From positions 1-10,437 of the forward strand of contig JALXCG010000837.1 in the NCBI GenBank assembly GCA_026991065.1: DNA of 10,437 bases, given 5' to 3'. The notes beneath the pieces are model-generated. The model saw nothing but the letters and a program-made list of their open reading frames with translations. It did not search any database and was not told the origin of the DNA. A program made the position numbers and the translations under genes. Numbering within the stretch: the stretch's first letter is position 1; each line of letters opens with the position of its first letter. This DNA comes from Gemmatimonadota bacterium (lineage in GTDB: Bacteria > GCA-2686955). Positions 1 to 6,200 of the stretch are shown here, piece by piece.

Positions 1-699
1 AGGCGGCGCTATCTGCTGGAGGGGTTGGGCAACGACACTGTGCCCGAGGTCCTGGACCGTTCTGTGGTGGATCGCTGGATCAAAGTCGACGATCGCCACG
101 CATTTCAGACTGCACGCCGCCTGCTGCGCGAAGAGGGACTACTCTGCGGCGGTTCGAGTGGTGCGGTAGCCTGGGCCGCTCGCGAAGTCGCGCGCTCCAC
201 GCCTTCCGGCGCGCGAGTCCTGATGGTGCTGGTTGACGGCGTGCGCAACTATCTGAGCGGTTTTGCCGATGATGAGTGGATGCTGGCCCACCGTTTCTCC
301 GCGCCGAACCTGGGGTTGGGGTCGGTGGGAGACCTGCTGCGGAAACTCCCTCCGCGGCCCCTGATCACCGGGTCGATCGACGAGCCGATCGCCGCCGCGG
401 TGGACATCATGAAGGCTGAAGGGATTTCGCAACTTCCCGTGCTGGACCAGGGGATTCTGGTCGGCCTGGTCACCGAACACGACATTTTGCAGGCGTTGGT
501 CGTTGGTTCATCCGCGGTCGACCGGTCGATGGCCGAGGTGATGAATCGGCAGATCTCTACCGTCGCGCCTGAAGACCCGATCCAGACCTTGATCGATGCG
601 TTTTCGCGAGAAGAGGTGGGCCTGGTGACAGATGCCGCCGGACGTTTGCTCGGAATCCTGGCAAAGATCGATCTGGTGGACTACATCGCCCAGCGTTAG
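1..699 (+). CDS. Cystathionine beta-synthase, C-terminal part (5' end outside window)
   Basis: The frame is open from the first base, so this is the last 232 residues of a longer protein. The TTG at 25 is only an internal Leu codon. The opening stretch (YLLEGLGNDTVPEVLDR) and the later VRNYLSGFADDEWM match the cystathionine beta-synthase subgroup of fold-type II PLP enzymes. CGGSSG at fragment residues 49-54 is the loop whose first Ser contacts the PLP pyridine nitrogen in this family. The PLP-binding Lys would lie upstream, out of view. Residues about 105-232 hold two CBS (Bateman) motifs, a regulatory module that binds adenosyl ligands in homologues. The family reaction is L-serine plus homocysteine to cystathionine, in cytosolic transsulfuration. 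A CBS-domain cysteine synthase is the main alternative; the VRNY...WM segment favours cystathionine beta-synthase. Nothing links it functionally to the genes that follow. Confidence 0.9.
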   Translation, partial: RRRYLLEGLGNDTVPEVLDRSVVDRWIKVDDRHAFQTARRLLREEGLLCGGSSGAVAWAAREVARSTPSGARVLMVLVDGVRNYLSGFADDEWMLAHRFSAPNLGLGSVGDLLRKLPPRPLITGSIDEPIAAAVDIMKAEGISQLPVLDQGILVGLVTEHDILQALVVGSSAVDRSMAEVMNRQISTVAPEDPIQTLIDAFSREEVGLVTDAAGRLLGILAKIDLVDYIAQR

Positions 700-720
700 C
701 CCGCGGCGAGCCGGAACTTG

Positions 721-749
721 TTCAGGGCTAAACCGCCTGCTAGCCTGAA
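721..749 (+). terminator. Hairpin after the CBS gene, possible terminator
   Basis: TTCAGGGCTA (721-730) pairs with TAGCCTGAA (741-749) around a 10-nt loop, with one bulged G. It starts 22 nt after the CBS stop codon. No run of T follows, so it is not a classical intrinsic terminator. It could be an RNA 3'-end stabiliser or part of the upstream region of the next gene. The rest of the 178-nt gap (700-877) shows no convincing promoter. Confidence 0.35.
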
Positions 750-877
750 TTGCTGACCGTCATGGTGCCGCATTGTGGACCCGCTCCATCGTGCTGCCTG
801 GCGGCGGCATCGGATCATCACGTTCCGCTGCTGATTCCCGCGAGACTGTTGGTCTGAAAACAACGAAAGGAAAGACG

Positions 878-1690
878 ATGAGTTGGAAACAAAGTGCTGC
901 GTTGGCCGTGCTGGTCGGTGTGGTTGGGTGCTCGGACGACACATTGGTACTGAACGCCCCCTTCGTTCAGGCGAGTTGGAGCACGAATTCGGTCACTCTT
1001 ACCTGGGAGCCTGTTGCCGAAGCGGAGAGTTACGACATCTACCGGGGCACCGCAGTCACCAATCTCGCTCTTTACGACACAGACTTTGCAGCGACTCAGT
1101 TTCAGGATCTCGACGCGGCCGCGGGGACAGTCTATTACTATGCGGTCAACGCGAAGAAGGGCGACGTCGAATCGGGGTTGAGCAGTTCGGTTGCGGCTTT
1201 CCCGCACACCGCGCCCGCTACTACCGGCAAGGTCTACGAAAACACATCGAGCAACGGCTCCTACTACGGTTTCTTCATGAACAACGGAATCGCCGGCGGC
1301 GAAGATTTCACGCAGGCACAGGTTACCCAGGGAGCGGCCGCTGATCTTGGGCTCAATACCCACGATCAAGGCAGTGAGGTGGATCCGGAGTTCCGCAGTC
1401 CGCATTTTACCGCTGGATCACGCAACAGCAGTTTTGTGCTGGTTCAGGAAAACGCGACCGAGCAGGATTTCAACGCGTTGGTTTCCGCTTCGGAGGCTGC
1501 TTACAGTTGGGCTGCCGATGATATCGCGGTGTTGCCGCAGGCGCTCTACCTCGTGAAGACCGATGAGGGGAACTTTGCCAAGCTGTGGATCACTTCCGGT
1601 GCCGGAACTTCGCCGTTCGCGGGGAGTGGCGCCGACGAGTATGTTGAATTCCGTTTCGACTACAATCCGAACGGAGTAATTCTGTTCTAG
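878..1690 (+). CDS. Fibronectin type III domain lipoprotein
   Basis: Predicted 270-residue exported lipoprotein. The ATG at 878 was chosen over in-frame GTG at 773 because a purine-rich GAAAGGAAAG ribosome-binding site lies at 865-874 and because it begins a clean lipoprotein signal peptide: a short Lys-containing n-region, a hydrophobic core, and lipobox VVGC with the lipidated Cys at 18. The residue after Cys is Ser, not Asp, so Lol transport to the outer membrane is expected. Residues about 28-108 form a fibronectin III domain, with VTLTWEP...YDIYRGT and a later YYYAVNA strand. The remaining about 160 residues are rich in Gly, Ser and aromatic residues and end in alternating beta-strand-like sequence (YVEFRFDYNPNGVILF). 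I do not recognise that C-terminal domain. It is probably a monocistronic surface protein, since hairpins flank it on both sides. Its ligand is unknown. Confidence 0.85.
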   Translation: MSWKQSAALAVLVGVVGCSDDTLVLNAPFVQASWSTNSVTLTWEPVAEAESYDIYRGTAVTNLALYDTDFAATQFQDLDAAAGTVYYYAVNAKKGDVESGLSSSVAAFPHTAPATTGKVYENTSSNGSYYGFFMNNGIAGGEDFTQAQVTQGAAADLGLNTHDQGSEVDPEFRSPHFTAGSRNSSFVLVQENATEQDFNALVSASEAAYSWAADDIAVLPQALYLVKTDEGNFAKLWITSGAGTSPFAGSGADEYVEFRFDYNPNGVILF

Positions 1691-1702
1691 TAACGCATTG
1701 AG

Positions 1703-1740
1703 TTCTCTGGTTTCCGTTGGCAGCGACGGAAACCGGAGAG
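1703..1740 (+). terminator. Strong hairpin between lipoprotein and ATP-grasp genes
   Basis: TTCTCTGGTTTCCGT (1703-1717) pairs with ACGGAAACCGGAGAG (1726-1740). This is 15 consecutive pairs, including two G-U wobbles, around an 8-nt loop. It begins 12 nt after the lipoprotein stop. It has no downstream T tract; the following bases are ATGTGCGAG. It most likely ends the lipoprotein transcript or stabilises its 3' end. It also lies in the leader of the ATP-grasp gene if that gene is read through from upstream. Confidence 0.6.
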
Positions 1741-1770
1741 ATGTGCGAGTTGGATCTCCCTCCCCCTTCG

Positions 1771-1776
1771 AGAGGA
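1771..1776 (+). promoter_or_regulatory. Ribosome-binding site that decides the ATP-grasp start
   Basis: AGAGGA lies 7 nt before ATG 1784 but only 4 nt before in-frame TTG 1781. The spacing favours the ATG. Confidence 0.65.
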
Positions 1777-1783
1777 CCGATTG

Positions 1784-3214
1784 ATGCAGACGATCAAAAT
1801 CCGGATCATGGCTTCACTGGACTGGAGCATGCGCAAGGCCATGTTGGATTTCGTAAGTTACGCCGACCCTGTGATTCGCCATGACAACCAGGAATACCGC
1901 CTGGAGTTGGGACGGATCATGGCGGAGCCGATCGTCTGCGGCGCCGATCTCCGGCCTCAGGCGGACGTGGTGGTGGATCGCACCATTCACTGGAACGATT
2001 ACTACAAGTGCTGGGCACAGACCGCACAGAACTGCGGCGTGCGGATTCTCAACAACTCCCTGACCTTCGCCAATCTGGACAAGCACTCGACCTACGATCT
2101 CATGGCGCGTGCCATGCATCCGGCGGATCGTTTTCCGACCACCGTTCTCTTGCCTGACTTCCACCCCTACACGCCCGAGCAGTTTCGTGAGGACGAATGG
2201 CAGACTGAACAGGCCATTCGCAACCGTCACACGCGGTTCGGTTGGGATCCGGAGCGGTGTACCGTTGACCAGGCCAAGGTCGACGAGGAGTTGGAGTCGT
2301 CCCGGCGTTGGCGGCACAAAGGGCAGACCATCCGGGAGCAGTTCTATCCCGCCTACAACTACCTTGCGGATGTCATGGAACGGCATTTCCAGAACCGTTT
2401 TCCGGTGTACTTGAAGAAGGCGTTCGGTGGTGGCGGCAGCGATGTTTTCAAGATCCAGTCGCTGGATGAACTTTACCGTCGCTACGACGCGACCAACGGC
2501 AAGGTGTTTCATCTGCAGGAAGCGATTGAAGACTACGATGTCTTCATCCGCTGCATGGCGATCGGCCCCATGGTGATGCCGATGATCTTCCAGCCGGATC
2601 ACCCCCTGCATGAACACTACTCACCGGAAAAGCTGGTGATGGACCCCGCTGTGTATGCGCGTTTGCAGGCATACGTCCGTTTTGTCAATTCGTACCACCG
2701 CTGGACCTACAACTCCTACGAGTGTCTCGTTAAGGATGGTGCGATCCACCCGATCGACTTTGCCAACGCGTGCCCGGACAGCCACTTTACTTCGCTGCAC
2801 ACCCACTTTCCGTGGCTGATCAAGGCGCTGGTGCAGTGGCTCTCCTACGTCGGCGCGACCCGTAAGAACATGCGTGTGGATCTGGAGCAGGAAAAGTACA
2901 CGGAGGTCTTCAACGATCCGGATCTATCCGCCGAAGAGAAATTCGAATTCCACCGGCGCATGAGCGACGAGTATTTCGAAGTGGAGCGGTTCGAGGAGTT
3001 TTGCGCGATCAATTTCCCGGATATCGACGAGCAGATCATCGCCTTTTTCGAAGAGCGCATGGATTCGATCATTGAATACGCGATCGCTCATTCCGATTTT
3101 CCGGAGCGCGAAAGGCCACGTTTCTTTGCTCACTACAAGTCGATGATGGAGGGGATCTTTCGCCCCAACGCGAAGAAGCATCTGCAAACCGTGGTGCTGC
3201 GGGACCCGGTTTGA
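1784..3214 (+). CDS. ATP-grasp superfamily protein, substrate unknown
   Basis: 476 residues, cytosolic, with no signal peptide. Residues about 45-130 look like a pre-ATP-grasp domain: an ADVVVDR strand, then GVRILNN and LDKHSTYDL, where ATP-grasp enzymes typically have a viNn...a.DK pattern. VYLKKAFGGGGSDVF at 208-222 is the ATP-binding Lys followed by the flexible Gly-rich loop. FHLQEAIEDYD is the hinge that holds adenine. YECLVKDGAIHPIDFANA supplies the expected metal ligands E313, D325 and N328. The core for forming an acyl-phosphate and ligating an amine is therefore present. Nothing identifies the substrate, and the alpha-helical tail rich in Glu, Phe and Arg (about 375-476) is not one I recognise. 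It lies 51 nt upstream of the giant regulator in the same direction, so co-transcription is likely. RimK-like or glutathione-synthetase-like ligases are distant relatives; a non-catalytic scaffold is less likely given the intact residues. Confidence 0.8.
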   Translation: MQTIKIRIMASLDWSMRKAMLDFVSYADPVIRHDNQEYRLELGRIMAEPIVCGADLRPQADVVVDRTIHWNDYYKCWAQTAQNCGVRILNNSLTFANLDKHSTYDLMARAMHPADRFPTTVLLPDFHPYTPEQFREDEWQTEQAIRNRHTRFGWDPERCTVDQAKVDEELESSRRWRHKGQTIREQFYPAYNYLADVMERHFQNRFPVYLKKAFGGGGSDVFKIQSLDELYRRYDATNGKVFHLQEAIEDYDVFIRCMAIGPMVMPMIFQPDHPLHEHYSPEKLVMDPAVYARLQAYVRFVNSYHRWTYNSYECLVKDGAIHPIDFANACPDSHFTSLHTHFPWLIKALVQWLSYVGATRKNMRVDLEQEKYTEVFNDPDLSAEEKFEFHRRMSDEYFEVERFEEFCAINFPDIDEQIIAFFEERMDSIIEYAIAHSDFPERERPRFFAHYKSMMEGIFRPNAKKHLQTVVLRDPV

Positions 3215-3221
3215 CACAACG

Positions 3222-3269
3222 ATGAATCCCGGGGCTCTCTTCCTGGCCGCGGAACCTCCGCGGCGATGA
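3222..3269 (+). CDS. Possible 15-codon leader ORF overlapping the regulator start
   Basis: The ATG at 3222 is 7 nt after the ATP-grasp stop and opens a 15-codon frame, MNPGALFLAAEPPRR. Its TGA (3267-3269) overlaps the regulator ATG (3266-3268) as ATGA. There is no clear Shine-Dalgarno sequence, so it would depend on reinitiation after the ATP-grasp stop. Its translation would cross and open the hairpin at 3246-3264. It may simply be chance. Confidence 0.25.
   Translation: MNPGALFLAAEPPRR
3246..3264 (+). promoter_or_regulatory. Hairpin covering the regulator's translation start region
   Basis: GCCGCGG (3246-3252) and CCGCGGC (3258-3264) form a perfect 7-bp GC-only stem around AACCT. The stem ends one base before ATG 3266, where a ribosome-binding site should be, and no purine-rich site is visible there. 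The gene may depend on translation from upstream. Confidence 0.45.
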
Positions 3270-6200
3270 TCACGGTAGAGGTCGGCACTCGGCAGGTTGT
3301 CAAGCGCGCTCACGCGCCGGTGGCGCGACAAGCATGGCGCATGTTGCGCCGTGAGTATTGGCTGCTTGCCATGTTGCGCCCGGAGCGCGCGCCGCGGGCC
3401 ATCGACTTGTGTTTGGCGGCGGACGGCACGGCAACACTGACTCTGGAGCGGCTCCCCGGAACTTCATTGGATGCCGTTCTGGCCGCCGGAGATGCTACCG
3501 GAGCGCTACACGCCTTGGTAGATGTCGCCGTTGCTCTGCATGCACTGCATGTCAGCGGGTTTGTGCATGGAGACGTGGCTCCACGAAATGTTCTGGTGCA
3601 GGGGCAGGGAGCCACGGCGCGCGGCTGGCTGATCGATTTTGGCTTTGCCGCGCCCATCGGATCGCGGTCAAGACTGGTCCGCGGAACTCCCGCGACCATG
3701 GCGCCTGAATTGATGGCCGGTGGAAGCGTGAGCGCGGCGACCGATCTTTTTGCCTTTGGACGGCTGCTGACCGGGATTGTGGATGGAGGCTGGGATTTGC
3801 CGGCCTGGGCGGGGGAGGTAGGGAGCGACACTGCTGCGGAGCGCTCGGAAACGGCCAACTCCAACTTCACCGGCGCTCGTCGGTCCGCAGTCTTGGCGCT
3901 GGGCGCGAAACTCACCTCCGGCGGGCGACCGGCCGCTGGCCCGCACAACGCTCTGAGCGTGGCAGCAGAATTGCGTGCTGCCCTCAGGCTCGCCTCTGCC
4001 CCGGAGAGCACAGCCGTGGCGCCCCTGGCCCTCTGGATCCGTCGGCGGGCAGCATGGAAGCTGCTGCGCGCAATTGCTGGTCTCGCGCGGGGGAACTTGC
4101 GGGCTGGAGGCAGCGTTGTTATTACCGGAGGCGCTGGGTCTGGTCGCAGAACACTGCAGCAGGTGGCGGAGAGAGTTGCCCGATGTTTCGGAGTGGCGGT
4201 GCGGCGCGATGGCCGCGATCGCGCTCCCGGCGACGTGGAGATGGCGCCGGGGGAGGCGGCGCGGCCAGTGCTGATTCTTCTGGCGGAGCGTGAACCGGAT
4301 GCGTTGCAGCAACACCTGGTTCGGTGGCGTGAAGTGCCCAACACCCTTGGAATGGGCATTTCGGATCAGCCGCCCGGTGACCCCGCGACGACGTGGATTC
4401 AATTGGCGCCTCTCACCCGCATCGAGAGCGCGCGCCTTGGCGCTTTCATGCTGCGAACCCGACAACTGCCGGCGGCACTGGTCTCGCTCTCGGAACCGGG
4501 CCCAAGGCAGCCGATCGACTGGCGTCGGCGCCTCGACCGATGCGCGATCCGGCGTGGAAACGACGGCAATGTGCAGGGGCTGGTTCCGCTCCCGGCGCCC
4601 GCGAGCGAACCTCAGACTGTGCGCGAAGCCGTCTATTTGGGCTTTTGGGGTGAGATTGCGCCGCCTCCGCCGGAGCGCGAGGGTAGCAGTCGACTGGCGG
4701 CGGTTCTCGCGGAGTCGCTGCAGACGCGATCACCGGGAGAGATTGTGCGTTGGGGGGCTGCGCATGGACTCCAGCGGACCGAGATTCGGGCCATTGGCCT
4801 GCGGGTTGCGGATAGCCTGCTGGCCCCTGTTTCCTCCGCACCGGGAGAGGCGCTCGACGCCGGCGGTCGCCGGGCGCTTTGGATACTGCGCGAATTAGGC
4901 GGGCTGGAGAAGCGGATCAGCCTGGGGCTGGAATTGGCGCGGGGCGACCTCGCCGCGGGAAGGCCACGGGCGGCGGCGCTGATGGCGCGGTCACTGGTGC
5001 GGCACTCCCGCGCCACCGAGGAAAACCACTGGCAGGCACTGGTCATCGCCGTGCAGGCGGCGCGCCGGCTTGGCCACTGGCGGGCTGTCGTGCGTGGGGT
5101 TTCCCGGGCTCTGCCGCAGGCACCGGCGCGCTACGCCCATCTCTTGCGGCTGGAGCGGATTGAGGCGTTGACTCAGGGGGGCGATCTTGAGCGCGCCTGG
5201 CAAGAGGCCGCGGCGCTGCGCATTGAGGATGTGGATGCCTCTGCGGCACTGATTCTGGCACGCCTGGCGCAACTTCGAGGCGATCACGCACGAGCGCGCC
5301 AGTGGGCCGGCACCGCGTTCGCTTGCAGCCGGTCGCGGAACCGCTTGCAGGCCGCGAGGGCACTCAATGTTCTGGCCATCTCAGACCTGGCGGTGGGCCG
5401 CCTCCGACCTGCACGCCGGCGCCTGGAGAATGCGCTGCGGGTGCGCCGTCGCCTGCGCGACCTGTCGGGCATGGCTGCTTGCGAACTCCATCTCGCCGAA
5501 GTGGACGAGGCGGAGGGCCGGCGCGCCGATGCCCAGCGCCGCCTGCAACACTGCCTCGACCTGCGCCTCACGGTGGGGCAGGCCGCGGGTGCCGCCGATG
5601 CCCTGGAGCGCATCGGGCGTCTTGCCGCCCGCTCCGGCGATACCAAGGGCGCCCGCGATCAGTTCACCCGTGCATTGCGGATGCGTTTGCGCCTGGGTGA
5701 TCTTTCCGGGACCGCGGCCCTGCGCCACAACTTGGGCATCCTGGCCCTGCGCGATGGCGACGCCCAAGGGGCGCGCCGGGCCGCGCGCGATGCGGCGTCG
5801 ACCTTCTTGAAACTGGGGGATCGGGCGAACTCTCTTGCCGCGCGCGCGCAGGCCGCTCTTGCCCTGGAGGTTCTCGGCCGGCGCGGTCAGGCCATCAGCG
5901 AGATGCTGCGCGTCATGCACTTGCGCCGCAGCACGGGAGGCGCGAGAGAGTTGGCTGCTACCCTCAAACATCTGGCGGACCTGTTCGGCCGCGGGGGCCG
6001 AAACCTGCGCGCGGCCCGCCTGGCAGCCCTGGGAGCGGCCGTGAGCAGAGAAGATCCGGTGCGGCGGGCCCGGCTGGTTCTGCTGCAGGCGGACCATCTG
6101 CTGGCCGCTGGACGGTTCGTGGCCGCCCGCGCGGCGATTGCGTCGATCTCCACCTGGCCCTCGACGCTGGCGATTGGTCTGCAGCGCGATCTGTTGTGGG

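Noticed and set aside
773-877. In-frame GTG extension of the lipoprotein
   Set aside because: It would put 35 charged residues before a clear lipoprotein signal peptide, and ATG 878 has its own ribosome-binding site.
1814-2617. 267-codon minus-strand frame opposite the ATP-grasp gene
   Set aside because: The plus strand carries intact ATP-grasp motifs and a good ribosome-binding site. The reverse product shows no family features.
3310-4465. Long overlapping minus-strand frames opposite the kinase region
   Set aside because: The products are rich in Ala, Arg, Ser and Pro, without motifs, and the opposite strand encodes kinase signatures.
5256-5270. Second sigma-54-like match (TGGCAC with GC at the right spacing)
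   Set aside because: It lies inside the regulator's TPR coding sequence, the -12 element is GCGC rather than TTGC, and no gene start follows.
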